Below the pieces are notes generated by a model that saw nothing but the letters and a program-made list of their open reading frames with translations, did no database searches and was not told where the DNA came from. From Alterirhizorhabdus sp964247265 (lineage in GTDB: Bacteria; Pseudomonadota; Alphaproteobacteria; Sphingomonadales; Sphingomonadaceae): a stretch of DNA of 25,635 bases. This document shows positions 1-9,263 of this stretch, piece by piece. The stretch covers positions 1 to 25,635 of the forward strand of contig CAXTTS010000020.1 of the NCBI GenBank assembly GCA_964247265.1, given 5' to 3'. Numbering within the stretch: position 1 is the first letter of the stretch; the number at the start of each line of letters is the position of its first letter. Both the position numbers and the translations under genes were made by a program.

Positions 1-440
1 GTCCATTCCGGCCGCAGCCGTGGGTGCGCGCGGGCGAGTGCCGGGATCAGCACCGGCAAGCACGCGACGGCGAAGCCCTCCGCCAATCCGATCCTGAGCG
101 TGCCAGCGACACCCGGCGGCTCGGCCCCGCTCAACATCAGCGTGTAGGCATCCAGCACGGCCCGGCCTTTCGGCAGGAAGCTATGCCCGGCTTGCGTGAG
201 CCGGATGCCGCGACCGTGCGGCTCGAGCACCGGGTCGGCCAGCGTCCGCCACCAGGGCGCGCCCGCCGGCATCGGCTGAAGCGGCAGATCGCCGGCGCGC
301 ACAAAGGCGCCCGCGATCGCCGCCTTGGGTGCCGCCGACGGCGAGCCGTCATAATCGCGGCCGGCGGTGCAGCCGGCCAGCGCGAGCGCGGCGATCACGC
401 AGGCGGCCGGAAGAGGGGGGAGCGGGCGGGTGGGGCGCAT
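1..440 (-). CDS. Chimeric gene: NodT-type outer-membrane lipoprotein N-terminus fused in frame to a LysR-family regulator (partial)
   Basis: The reading frame opens at 440, eight bases after the emrB stop and behind a GAGGAAC ribosome site, and stays open to the window edge (146 codons). Residues 1-24 form a lipoprotein signal with lipobox LAGC (Cys24). Residues about 25-72 follow the mature start of NodT/OprM efflux lipoproteins, including APWWRTLADPVL, close to the usual WW-x(3)-DP-x-L. From residue 73 the protein changes family without a frame break: EPHGRGIRLTQAG, then FLPKGRAVLDAY and GTLRIGLAEGF, which is the LysR pattern from the wing of the helix-turn-helix through the linker helix into the effector domain. 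The LysR recognition helix and about 48 preceding residues are missing, as is the whole beta-barrel/tunnel part of NodT. I infer an in-frame deletion that joined two neighbouring same-strand genes. The product is unlikely to be a working pump component or DNA-binding regulator. An assembly misjoin is the main alternative. Confidence 0.75.
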   Translation of the reverse strand, partial: MRPTRPLPPLPAACVIAALALAGCTAGRDYDGSPSAAPKAAIAGAFVRAGDLPLQPMPAGAPWWRTLADPVLEPHGRGIRLTQAGHSFLPKGRAVLDAYTLMLSGAEPPGVAGTLRIGLAEGFAVACLPVLIPALARAHPRLRPEW

Positions 441-448
441 GCTGTTCC

Positions 449-2035
449 TCAATGCGATGCGACGGGCTTCGCGCCCTTGGGCAGCGGGCGCAGGAAGAAG
501 ATCAGCGGTATCACCGCGACGATGCCGACCGACAATATCCAGAACAGGTCGATATAGGTCATCGTCAGCGCCTGGGCCTGGATGCTGTTGCCGAGCGAGC
601 GATAGGCCGCCGCCTGCCCGCCCAGCGCCTGCGCCTGGTCCGCCATATAAGCCTGCACGTCCACGCCGTTGGCCGAAAGGCTTTCCTCGATGCGGCGGCT
701 GTGCAGCCAGACCCGCTGATCCTGGATCACCGCGATGCCCGCCAAAGCGAGCGACCCGCCGAGATTGCGCGCGGCATTGTAGAGCCCGGCGGCGTCGCCG
801 GCGAGTTCCGGCGGCACCGAGCGGATCGCCGCCTGGTTGAGGAACATCATCGTCATGATCGTGCCGACGCCGCGCAACAGTTGCGAATCCGCGAACGCCT
901 CACCGGTGGACAGCGGGGTGAGCCCGGTTTCCATGAAAGCGCTGATGGCGAGGATCATCAGCCCGATGCCGACGGACAGGCGGATGTCGAGGATCCGCAG
1001 CATGAACGGCGTGAACGGCATCATCAGGAGCGCCGGGATGCCGGACAGCAGCACGACCTCGCCCGCCTGAAGGGAGTTGTAGCCGGCGATCCCCGAGAGG
1101 AATTGCGGGATCGTATAGGAGGTGCCGTAGATCACCATGCCGACCACCGTCACCATCACGACGACGCTGCCGAACTGGCGATCGCGCAGCAAGGAAAGCC
1201 GGATCACCGGCTTCTTCGCGACGAGCTGGCCGATCGACAGCAGGATGAAGCCGAGGATCGACACGGCCGTGAGCGCATTGATCGTCGGAGACGAGAACCA
1301 TTGCTCCCGCTCGCCTTCCTCCAGCACGACGGTGAGGCCGCCGAGGCCCAGCGCCAGCCCGGCGATGCCGAACCAGTCCGCCTCGCGCAGCTGATCGAAG
1401 CGGGATTTCTGATGCGGCAGCGCCACCAGCAGCAACGTGACCAGGGTGATGCCGACCGGCAGGTTGATGAAGAAGGCATAGTGCCAGCTGACATTCTCGG
1501 TCAGCCAACCGCCGATCACCGGGCCGATGACGGGGCCGAGGATGACGGTGGAGCCGAACAGCGCGTTGCCGATCGGCTGCTGATGGCGCGGCAGCCGGGT
1601 GGCGATGATCGTCATCGCGGTGGGGATCAAGGCGCCGCCGGTGAAGCCCTGCCCAACCCGGCCGAAGATCATCATCGGCAGCGATGTGGAAATGCCGCAG
1701 ACCATCGAGAACAGGGTGAACAGGATCGCCGCGACCAGCAGCAGCGTGCGCAGGCCGAGCAGGCGCGCGAGCCAGCCAGAGAGCGGAATGACGACGATCT
1801 CGGCGACCAGATAGGCCGTCGCGATCCAGGTGCCCTCAGTGCCGCTGGCGCCGATCTCGCCCTGGATCGTGGGGAGCGAGGAGTTGACGATCGAGATATC
1901 GAGCGTCGCCATGAACGCGCCGAGCGTGCCGGCCGCGACCGCCAGCCACGCTGCGGTATCGGCGCGCTGCTCCGTCGCGGGTTCGCTCGCCGAGGCATCC
2001 GCCTCGCCGCTGCTGGAGGCGCGGGTGCTCACCAT
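449..2035 (-). CDS. emrB: DHA2-family multidrug efflux permease (EmrB type)
   Basis: This encodes a 528-aa inner-membrane proton-driven exporter of the major facilitator superfamily, DHA2 subgroup with 14 predicted membrane helices, which normally pumps toxic hydrophobic compounds through a tripartite complex. Visible marks are AFMATLDISIVNSSLPTIQ in helix 1 (the DHA2 motif with the acidic residue), GRVGQGFTGGALIP and WHYAFFINLPVG, all characteristic of EmrB proteins. Length matches the family (about 510-530). I start at ATG 2035, 22 bases after the emrA stop. The frame is open for 90 more codons upstream, but that part overlaps emrA and is an arginine/proline-rich shadow. The gene is the second of a minus-strand operon with emrA. 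The outer-membrane partner that should follow is broken (see 1-440), so the pump may depend on an outer-membrane channel encoded elsewhere. Confidence 0.93.
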   Translation of the reverse strand: MVSTRASSSGEADASASEPATEQRADTAAWLAVAAGTLGAFMATLDISIVNSSLPTIQGEIGASGTEGTWIATAYLVAEIVVIPLSGWLARLLGLRTLLLVAAILFTLFSMVCGISTSLPMMIFGRVGQGFTGGALIPTAMTIIATRLPRHQQPIGNALFGSTVILGPVIGPVIGGWLTENVSWHYAFFINLPVGITLVTLLLVALPHQKSRFDQLREADWFGIAGLALGLGGLTVVLEEGEREQWFSSPTINALTAVSILGFILLSIGQLVAKKPVIRLSLLRDRQFGSVVVMVTVVGMVIYGTSYTIPQFLSGIAGYNSLQAGEVVLLSGIPALLMMPFTPFMLRILDIRLSVGIGLMILAISAFMETGLTPLSTGEAFADSQLLRGVGTIMTMMFLNQAAIRSVPPELAGDAAGLYNAARNLGGSLALAGIAVIQDQRVWLHSRRIEESLSANGVDVQAYMADQAQALGGQAAAYRSLGNSIQAQALTMTYIDLFWILSVGIVAVIPLIFFLRPLPKGAKPVASH

Positions 2036-2057
2036 GATGCCGGTCGCCGTGCGTCGC

Positions 2058-3233
2058 TCACCGGCCGGCCTTTCGCCGCGCGCGTTCCTGTTCGCGGATG
2101 CGGCCGGCTTCGTCCCTGGCGGCGATCGTATCCACTTCGACCGTGACCGAGAGGCCCGGCACCAGGACGCGCCGCGCATCCGGGCCGGCGTCGATGGCGA
2201 CGCGAACCGGCACGCGCTGCACGATCTTGGTGAAGTTGCCGGTGGCGTTCTGCGGCGGCAGCAGCGAGAATTGCCCGCCGGTGCCCGGTGACACGCTTTC
2301 CACATGACCCTTCAGGTCGACGCCGTTCAGCGCGTCGACATGGATCGTCGCGGGCTGCCCGGGGCGCATGAGGCCGATCTGCGTCTCCTTGAAGTTCGCC
2401 TGGATGTAGATGGAGGCGAGCGGCACGATCGACATCAGGCGCGTGCCCGTCTGGACGAACTGCCCGGCCTGGACGCTCTTGTTGCCGACCCGGCCATCGA
2501 CGCTCGCCTTGATCGTGGTGGCGCCGAGATTGACGTTGGCGGCGGCAAGCTGCGCGCCGGCCGACTCACCCTGCGCCCTCGCCTGACGCACCTGGGCGTT
2601 GAGCGAGCCGATCCGCCGCTCGGTGCTGGTGAGGGCGGCGCGCTGCGCGGTCACGGCGTTGGCGGCCTGTGTGGCGCGGTTGCGCAGATCGTTCAGCCGC
2701 TCGCGGGTTTCGGCCCCGCTCGCCGCGAGCGGGGTGTAGCGCGCCACCTCCGACGCGGCGAAGGCGGCATCGCTCTGGGCGGAGGCAAGCTGCGCGCGCG
2801 CCTGCGCGACGGCCGCCTCCTGTTCGCGTATCCCGGCCCGCACATTATCCACATTCGCCCGCGCGACATCGATCTGCGCCTGATATTGCGAGGTCTGCGC
2901 CTTATAGTCGCGCGGATCGATCCGCAGCAGCGGCTGCCCGGCCTTCACGTCCTGATTGTCGGTGACGAACAGCTGCTCGACATAGCCGGCGATGCGCGGC
3001 GAGACGGTGACGGCATCCGCCTGGATATAGGCATCGTTCGTGCCTTCGACATATTTGCCGTGCGTCTCGTAGCGGATCAGCCAGAGCACGAGCAGGACCA
3101 CGGCAACGACCGCGACGATGCCAAGCACCAGTCGCACCACGGGCCGCTTGAACGGAGAGCGTCGCGGCGCACGCCCGTCCACTTCCGCCGCGGGGCCGGC
3201 AATGTCCTGATCGTCATTCTGGCTTGCCGCCAT
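2058..3233 (-). CDS. emrA: HlyD/EmrA-family periplasmic adaptor subunit
   Basis: This membrane-fusion protein of the emrAB efflux system is about 391 aa. It has a short cytoplasmic tail, one membrane helix at about residues 32-53 (VVRLVLGIVAVVAVVLLVLW), then the adaptor body. The signature GKYVEGTNDAYIQADAVTVSP leads into the first lipoyl half (AGYVEQLFVTDNQDVKAGQPLLRIDP). A long alanine/glutamine/arginine-rich region at about 100-220 should form the coiled-coil hairpin. The second lipoyl half contains IKASVDGRVGNKSVQAGQFVQ, and the beta-barrel part contains ANFKETQIGLMRPGQ. ATG 3233 sits 8 bases after GGGA; an ATG at 3239 is also in frame but lies directly against that site. The gene is divergent from marR with about 80 bases between them, the usual arrangement for a locally repressed pump. 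Confidence 0.93.
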   Translation of the reverse strand: MAASQNDDQDIAGPAAEVDGRAPRRSPFKRPVVRLVLGIVAVVAVVLLVLWLIRYETHGKYVEGTNDAYIQADAVTVSPRIAGYVEQLFVTDNQDVKAGQPLLRIDPRDYKAQTSQYQAQIDVARANVDNVRAGIREQEAAVAQARAQLASAQSDAAFAASEVARYTPLAASGAETRERLNDLRNRATQAANAVTAQRAALTSTERRIGSLNAQVRQARAQGESAGAQLAAANVNLGATTIKASVDGRVGNKSVQAGQFVQTGTRLMSIVPLASIYIQANFKETQIGLMRPGQPATIHVDALNGVDLKGHVESVSPGTGGQFSLLPPQNATGNFTKIVQRVPVRVAIDAGPDARRVLVPGLSVTVEVDTIAARDEAGRIREQERARRKAGR

Positions 3234-3277
3234 GTGCATCTTCCCGATTGGCCCAACCCGGGCGATCTCAAATCCCC

Positions 3278-3305
3278 CTTGCGCCGCGGCGCGGCATGCG
3301 GCAAG
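3278..3305. promoter_or_regulatory. Candidate MarR operator in the marR-emrA divergent region
   Basis: The 12-base perfect palindrome GCGCCGCGGCGC lies at 3281-3292. A wider imperfect repeat pairs CTTGCGCCGC (3278-3287) with GCGGCAAG (3298-3305). It sits between the divergent starts of marR (3316) and emrA (3233), where MarR proteins usually bind to repress both. GC-rich DNA makes such palindromes by chance, so the call rests mainly on position. Confidence 0.35.
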
Positions 3306-3315
3306 CCTATAAGAT

Positions 3316-3822
3316 ATGGTCCATCACAAAAATCCCACGACCGAGGATGTCGCGGCCGGCTTGCGTGATCTGTATGTCGTGTCGCAACGTGCGCTCGATC
3401 GGATCATGCGGCTGCACGGCGCCTCGTTCGCGCGGACCAAGCTGCTGATGTTCATCGATCAGGCGGATTGGGTGCGCGGGATCGATGTGGTGGAAAGCTT
3501 CGGACTCGCGCCGCGTACGGTGACGGAGGCGATCGACGGGCTTGAGCGGGACGGTCTGGTGCGCCGCGATCCCGATCCGCTCGATCGCCGCACGAAGCGG
3601 ATATCGATCACCGCCGCCGGCCGGCTCGTCATCCGCAATTCGGAGCCCGCGCGAAAGGCGTTCATCGACGAGGTGTTCGGGATATTGGAGCCCGGGGAAA
3701 CCGCGATGTTCGGCAAGGCGCTCGACAAGCTGCGGGCGCGGGTTCGCGAGATAGATCAGCGATCAGCTTCGCCGAGTACAGAGCGCGGCATCGACGAAGC
3801 GGATCAGCCCAGCAAGGCGTAG
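3316..3822 (+). CDS. MarR-family transcriptional regulator
   Basis: This 168-aa winged helix-turn-helix protein is probably a repressor of the divergent emrAB pump genes, released when a pump substrate binds. The DNA-binding part is visible as VVESFGLAPRTVTEAIDGLERDGLVRRDPDPLDRRTKRISITAAGR (in pieces: recognition helix TVTEAIDGLERDGLV, wing DPLDRRTKRI), which is the core MarR pattern at about residues 55-100. Dimerisation helices flank it on both sides. The start at 3316 is forced, because an in-frame TAA lies at 3310-3312. No clear ribosome site precedes it, and TATAAG stands just upstream, so a very short leader is possible. The 3' end overlaps a small ORF on the other strand (3804-3911). 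Confidence 0.9.
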   Translation: MVHHKNPTTEDVAAGLRDLYVVSQRALDRIMRLHGASFARTKLLMFIDQADWVRGIDVVESFGLAPRTVTEAIDGLERDGLVRRDPDPLDRRTKRISITAAGRLVIRNSEPARKAFIDEVFGILEPGETAMFGKALDKLRARVREIDQRSASPSTERGIDEADQPSKA

Positions 3823-3911
3823 ACCATCGCGGCGATCGACGAGGCAATGCCGCTTGCAACGCAGAGCAGCCCAAACGTGCAGCGGCTGAGTGCCGGCTCT
3901 ACCCGTTCCAT
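3804..3911 (-). CDS. Possible 35-aa single-pass membrane peptide
   Basis: This short open frame encodes MERVEPALSRC followed by a hydrophobic stretch TFGLLCVASGIASSIAAMVYALLG and a stop, which fits one membrane helix with a short charged N-terminal end. GAAGAGG lies 9 bases before ATG 3911, a good ribosome-site distance; an in-frame ATG at 3920 touches that site and is less likely. Its last codons overlap the end of marR on the other strand. I do not recognise a family. The good ribosome site and the membrane-helix composition favour a real gene; the tiny size and lack of homology information keep confidence moderate. Confidence 0.45.
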   Translation of the reverse strand: MERVEPALSRCTFGLLCVASGIASSIAAMVYALLG

Positions 3912-4001
3912 CGAACACATCCTCTTCCGTCATTCTTTGTTGACGCTTTCGCACGCTACGCCGAATTGTGCGGCAGGCAAGCCCGAAAGATCGGATATGC
4001 G

Positions 4002-4472
4002 ATGACTGACTTTCCACGGGATCGCGAACTCGTGCTGGAGCGACTGCTCGATGCACCGCGTGACGCCGTCTATCGCTGCTGGACCGAGGCCGACCTGCTG
4101 AAGCGCTGGTTCGCGCCCGCGCCGTGGAGCGTGGCGGAGGCCGAGATCGATCCGCGGCCCGGCGGCGCCAACAACGTGACGATGCGCGGGCCGGGCGGCG
4201 AGGAAATGCCTGGTCGCGGCGTCTTCCTGGAGGTCGTGCCGGGCGTGCGAATCGTCGCCACCGATGCCTTTGCCGCCGGGTGGGAACCGGGCGAGGGCGC
4301 GCCGTTCATGCTCTCCATCATCACCTTCGCCGACGAAGGCGGCAAGACGCGCTACACCGCCCGCGTGCGCCACTGGTCCGCCGAGGCGACCCGGCAGCAT
4401 GAGGCGATGGGATTCCACAGCGGCTGGGGGCAATGCGCGGACCAGCTGGAGGCGCTCGCCCGCACGCTCTGA
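4002..4472 (+). CDS. SRPBCC/AHSA1-family protein (ligand-binding START-like fold)
   Basis: The 156-aa protein shows the AHSA1-like pattern: LVLERLLDAPRDAVYRCWTEADLLKRWFAP near the N-terminus, then PWSVAEAEIDPRPGGANNVTMRGPGG, GVFLEVVPGVRIVATDAF, and the C-terminal helix MGFHSGWGQCADQLEALARTL. Such proteins form a hydrophobic pocket in a helix-grip fold; most bacterial members have no proven substrate and are cytoplasmic. They are often paired with an ArsR-type regulator, but none is present here. ATG 4002 is chosen because it begins right before the conserved domain. A TTG 36 bases earlier is in frame but has no better ribosome site. TTGACG at 3940-3945 could be a -35 box, without a convincing -10. 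Confidence 0.85.
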   Translation: MTDFPRDRELVLERLLDAPRDAVYRCWTEADLLKRWFAPAPWSVAEAEIDPRPGGANNVTMRGPGGEEMPGRGVFLEVVPGVRIVATDAFAAGWEPGEGAPFMLSIITFADEGGKTRYTARVRHWSAEATRQHEAMGFHSGWGQCADQLEALARTL

Positions 4473-4501
4473 GCGGACGCGCCGCCGTTGAGAAACGTCG
4501 C

Positions 4502-4531
4502 TTGATACAGGCGTCGCTCGTCCCGTACAGC
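4502..4531 (+). promoter_or_regulatory. Candidate vegetative promoter of the amidohydrolase operon
   Basis: TTGATA at 4502-4507, then a 17-18 base spacer and GTACAG/TACAGC at 4525-4531, about 27 bases before the ATG at 4558. A GGGAG ribosome site at 4545-4549 follows. The -35 is good and the -10 is weak. Confidence 0.35.
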
Positions 4532-4557
4532 CATGCGGTGGCATGGGAGCGGCGGCA

Positions 4558-5994
4558 ATGACGCGATCGGTAAGTATCTGGATTCGCGGGGCTGCTTCGG
4601 CGGCGCTGGCGCTCGCTGCGGCCGGTTGCGCCACCGCCACGCAGCCGCCGAAATCGGCCTCGGCCAAGGCTTCGGCTATGGTGGAGAAGGATCGCGGCTA
4701 TGCGCACGATCCCTATCCCTCCACCTACCGGCCCTATCCCGGCGTGCCGACGCTGGTGCGCAACGTGACGATCTACGATGGCGAGGGCGGCCGGGTGGAC
4801 GGCGGATCGGTGCTGTTCGCCGATGGCCGGATCGTCGCGATCGGCACGGCGGTAAACGCGCCGGCGGATGCGACGGTGATCGACGGCGCGGGCAAGTGGA
4901 TCACGCCGGGGATCATCGATATCCACAGCCACCTCGGCGATTATCCCACGCCCAGCGTGCGCGCCCATTCGGATGGCAACGAGGCGACGAGCCCGGTCAC
5001 GGCCGACGTATGGGCCGAACATAGCGTGTGGCCGCAGGATCCGGGATTTGGCCGCGCGCTCGCCAATGGCGGCGTCACCACGCTGCAGATCCTGCCGGGA
5101 TCGGCCAACCTGTTCGGCGGGCGATCGGTGGTGCTGAAGAACGTCTATGCCCGCACCGTGCAGGCGATGAAGTTCCCCGGCGCGCCCTACGGCCTGAAGA
5201 TGGCGTGCGGCGAGAACCCCAAGCGCGTCTATGGCAGCCAGCGCAAGGAGCCTTCCACCCGCATGGGCAATATCGCGGTGGATCGCGCCACCTGGGCGAA
5301 GGCGGCCGAATATAAGCGCAAGTGGGACAAATATGAGAAGGACGGCGGCGATCCGCCCGCGCGCGACATCGGCATGGATACGCTGCGCGGCGTGCTGGCC
5401 GGCGAGATCCGCGTGCAGAACCACTGCTACCGCGCCGACGAGATGGCCAATGTGATCGATATGTCGAAGGAGTTCGGCTACAAGGTGACGGCCTTCCATC
5501 ACGCGGTGGAGGCGTACAAGATCGCCGACCTGCTGAAGGCCAACGACATTTGCGCAGCGGTGTGGGCCGACTGGTATGGCTTCAAGATGGAAAGCTTCGA
5601 CGGAATCGCCGAAAATCTCGCGCTGCTCCAGAATGCCGGCGCCTGCGCGATGATCCATTCGGATGACGAGAACGGCATCCAGCGGCTCAACCAGGAAGTC
5701 GCCAAGGCGCAGGCGGCGGGGCGGCGCATTGGCATCGCCATTCCCGATGCGGTGGCGTGGGAATGGCTTTCGTACAATCCCGCGAAGGCGCTGGGCATCG
5801 CCGATCGCACCGGCAGCCTGAAGCCCGGCAAGATGGCCGATGTGGTGCTGTGGAACGGCAACCCGCTGAGCGTCTATACCCGGCCGGAGAAGGTGTGGGT
5901 GGATGGCGCTCTGCTCTACGATGCGAACGATCCGAAGCGGCGGCCGGTATCGGATTTCGAACTCGGCCAGCCCGGATCGGGAGACGTGAAGTGA
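4558..5994 (+). CDS. Metal-dependent amidohydrolase, lipoprotein (imidazolonepropionase-like superfamily)
   Basis: This 478-aa protein should be exported and lipid-anchored: a signal segment (residues 1-23) ends at lipobox AAGC with Cys24. The catalytic TIM barrel retains the metal site of the superfamily: DIHSH (His123, His125), a lysine in GLKMACG (about 214), histidines in QNHCYRADE (289) and AFHH (314-315), and the barrel-end aspartate in MIHSDDENG (369). The C-terminal part has the usual NPAKALGIADRTGSLKPGKMADVVLW, where the strand-rich domain closes. The family hydrolyses cyclic amides or dipeptides; the actual substrate cannot be read from sequence. ATG 4558 with GGGAG upstream is preferred over an in-frame ATG at 4543. 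The stop overlaps the next gene's start (GTGA), so the two are translationally coupled. Confidence 0.9.
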   Translation: MTRSVSIWIRGAASAALALAAAGCATATQPPKSASAKASAMVEKDRGYAHDPYPSTYRPYPGVPTLVRNVTIYDGEGGRVDGGSVLFADGRIVAIGTAVNAPADATVIDGAGKWITPGIIDIHSHLGDYPTPSVRAHSDGNEATSPVTADVWAEHSVWPQDPGFGRALANGGVTTLQILPGSANLFGGRSVVLKNVYARTVQAMKFPGAPYGLKMACGENPKRVYGSQRKEPSTRMGNIAVDRATWAKAAEYKRKWDKYEKDGGDPPARDIGMDTLRGVLAGEIRVQNHCYRADEMANVIDMSKEFGYKVTAFHHAVEAYKIADLLKANDICAAVWADWYGFKMESFDGIAENLALLQNAGACAMIHSDDENGIQRLNQEVAKAQAAGRRIGIAIPDAVAWEWLSYNPAKALGIADRTGSLKPGKMADVVLWNGNPLSVYTRPEKVWVDGALLYDANDPKRRPVSDFELGQPGSGDVK

Positions 5995-7292
5995 AGGCCG
6001 CCCTGTTCGTCATGTTCGCGGCCCTCGCTGCCGCGCCGCTCTCGGCGGAGACGGTCGCGATCGTCGGTGGCACCGTCGCGATCGGCGACGGATCGCAGCC
6101 GATCGCCGGCGGCACCGTGCTGTTCCGCGACGGGGTGATCGTCGCCGCCGGTGCCGGTGTCGCGGCGCCTGCGGGCGCCACCATCGTCGACGCGCGTGGC
6201 AAATGGGTCGCCGCCGGCATGGTCGCGGGGCTGAGCAACCTCGGCCTCGTTGATGCGGAGGGGGTGGAGGAGAGCAACGACACCCACGCTGCCAAATCGC
6301 CCTTCACCGCCGCGATCGACATCGCGCCGTGGATCAATCCGGAGGCGAACATGATCGCCAACGAACGGCTGGGCGGCATCACCCGCGCGATCGTCGCGCC
6401 GACCACCGGCGGATCGATCTTTGCCGGGCAGGGAGCGGTGATCGATCTCGGCGCCGATGCCGATCCCGTGACGAAGCCACGCGCCTTCCAATATGTCGAA
6501 CTCGGCGAAGGCGGGGCGGAGCAGGCCGGTGGCAGCCGCCCCGCGGCCTTCGCTTTGTTCCGCGACGCGCTGGAGCAGGCGGCCGACTATCGCCGCAACC
6601 CGGCCGTGTTCGGCGGGCGGGAGCGCGATTCGCTGCTGAAGCGCGGCGATGCGGCGGCGCTGCTGGCGGTGCTGGACGGGCGGATGCCGCTCGTCGTCCA
6701 TGTCGAGCGGGCGAGCGACATCCTCGCCGTGCTGGCGCTGCCGCGCGACTATCCGAAGCTGCGGCTGGTGCTGGCCGGCGCTGCCGAAGGCTGGATGGTG
6801 GCGCCGCAGATCGCGGCGGCGCATGTGCCGGTGATCGCGGCGGCGCTGGCCGATCTGCCGGCCGCGTTCGAAAGCCTGGCCGCGACGGAATCGAATGTCG
6901 GGCGGATGACGCGGGCAGGCGTATCCGTCGCCATCTCGACGATGAACGCGAACACCGCGCCCGGCGAGCATGTGCTGAAGCAATATGCCGGCAACCTGGT
7001 GGCGATTACCCGCGTGCCCGGCGCGACCGGGCTGGACTGGGGGCAGGCTTTCGCCACCATCACCTCCCGCCCCGCGCAGGCGCTGGGGCTGGACGGCCAG
7101 ATCGGATCGCTGCGGCCCGGCCGTCGCGCGGATGTGGTGGTGTGGGACGGCGATCCGCTGGAACTGTCGTCGGCGCCGGTGGCGGTGTATATCGACGGGC
7201 GCGCGCAGCCGATGCGATCGCGCCAGACCGAGTTGCGCGACCGCTATCGCACGGCCACCGAGGGCGCGCTGCCGAAGGCCTACGATCATTGA
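5991..7292 (+). CDS. Amidohydrolase-like protein lacking metal ligands, exported
   Basis: This 433-aa paralogue starts at GTG 5991, overlapping the previous stop by four bases, with GGGAGA about seven bases before it. Residues 1-19 (VKAALFVMFAALAAAPLSA) are a cleavable signal peptide without a lipobox cysteine. It aligns by eye with its neighbour (GGTVAIGDG, ATIVDARGKW, GQIGSLRPGRRADVVVWDGDPL). Where the neighbour has HSH it has LSN (residues 81-83), and the late aspartate position reads STMNAN instead of HSDD. Both metal-binding elements are therefore gone. Tandem pairs of an intact and a ligand-free amidohydrolase are known in exported bacterial members, so this may be a structural partner or regulator of the first protein. 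The frame is intact and unlikely to be a pseudogene. Confidence 0.88.
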   Translation: MKAALFVMFAALAAAPLSAETVAIVGGTVAIGDGSQPIAGGTVLFRDGVIVAAGAGVAAPAGATIVDARGKWVAAGMVAGLSNLGLVDAEGVEESNDTHAAKSPFTAAIDIAPWINPEANMIANERLGGITRAIVAPTTGGSIFAGQGAVIDLGADADPVTKPRAFQYVELGEGGAEQAGGSRPAAFALFRDALEQAADYRRNPAVFGGRERDSLLKRGDAAALLAVLDGRMPLVVHVERASDILAVLALPRDYPKLRLVLAGAAEGWMVAPQIAAAHVPVIAAALADLPAAFESLAATESNVGRMTRAGVSVAISTMNANTAPGEHVLKQYAGNLVAITRVPGATGLDWGQAFATITSRPAQALGLDGQIGSLRPGRRADVVVWDGDPLELSSAPVAVYIDGRAQPMRSRQTELRDRYRTATEGALPKAYDH

Positions 7293-7328
7293 GCGATGGC
7301 GCCGCGCCACGCAATGTCAGGACAGAAG

Positions 7329-8558
<1,230 letters not shown>

Positions 8559-8561
8559 GGC

Positions 8562-9263
8562 TCAGCCGGCCGGTGGGCCTTGCAGCAGGCGCTCGTAGAA
8601 GCCGCCGAAGCTGCGATCGGGCGAGACGAGGTGGATTTCCAGGATCCAGTGGCGGGGTCGGCCGTCCGCGTCGGGATCGCGCATCCGGCCGTGATTGCCG
8701 GGGCTGACGCGGCGCAGCTCCTTGTCGCCGGGCGTGCGCGCATAGGGAAACTCGCCGACGAGATGGCCTGCTATCCTGCCGCCGAACAGCCAGCCGCGCC
8801 GTTCGGCCTCGACATGCGCGGCGGCGTAGAGTTCGGCACCGGTGATGTCGGGCGCGGCATCGAAGCGCGCCTTCACCACGTCAAACACAGGGGTCAGGTC
8901 GGCGCACAGCGCATGTTTGGCGGGATCGCCGCCCACCGCATAGCTGCGCCCGACATCGGCCTCCCAACCGCCGAACACCGGGCCGAGATCGAGGAAGACG
9001 ATATCGTCTTCGGCGATGATGCGATCGGGCGCGGCGTCGCCCGCCACCAACAGCGTGTTGATCCCGGCGCGCACCACCCGATCGTGCCAGTGATCGGTGA
9101 CGCCATGATCGCGCGCGGCGATGGTGAAGATGTCGCGCTCCACCTCCAGCTCGGTCCGGCCCGGCGCGATCAGCCCGGCAGCCTCGATCGCATCGAGCAG
9201 ATCCAGGGCCTTGCGCTCGGCGGCGAGCAGGGCGGCGAAGGTGTCGTCATGGGTCTGGATCAT
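8562..9263 (-). CDS. M24-family metallopeptidase (Xaa-Pro aminopeptidase-like)
   Basis: This 233-aa protein has the pita-bread fold of methionine/proline aminopeptidases without the N-terminal domain of full prolidases. All five expected dinuclear metal ligands are visible: Asp92 in LDLGPVFGGW, Asp103 in EADVGR, His167 in AGHLVGEFPY, Glu209 in ILEIHL and Glu224 in GFYERLL. It is therefore likely active on small peptides or a related substrate, or acts as a creatinase-like hydrolase. It is convergent with thrC, with only three bases between the stops. It is separated from hemW by 93 bases without a recognisable gene, so it may have its own promoter. Confidence 0.88.
   Translation of the reverse strand: MIQTHDDTFAALLAAERKALDLLDAIEAAGLIAPGRTELEVERDIFTIAARDHGVTDHWHDRVVRAGINTLLVAGDAAPDRIIAEDDIVFLDLGPVFGGWEADVGRSYAVGGDPAKHALCADLTPVFDVVKARFDAAPDITGAELYAAAHVEAERRGWLFGGRIAGHLVGEFPYARTPGDKELRRVSPGNHGRMRDPDADGRPRHWILEIHLVSPDRSFGGFYERLLQGPPAG

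Noticed and set aside
329..2146. Plus-strand ORF of 605 codons opposite emrB
   Set aside because: Composition is Arg/Asp/His-rich shadow coding; the minus strand carries a clear DHA2 permease over the same bases.
2036..2305. 90-codon N-terminal extension of emrB
   Set aside because: It overlaps emrA in another frame and does not resemble a permease start; ATG 2035 fits the family length.
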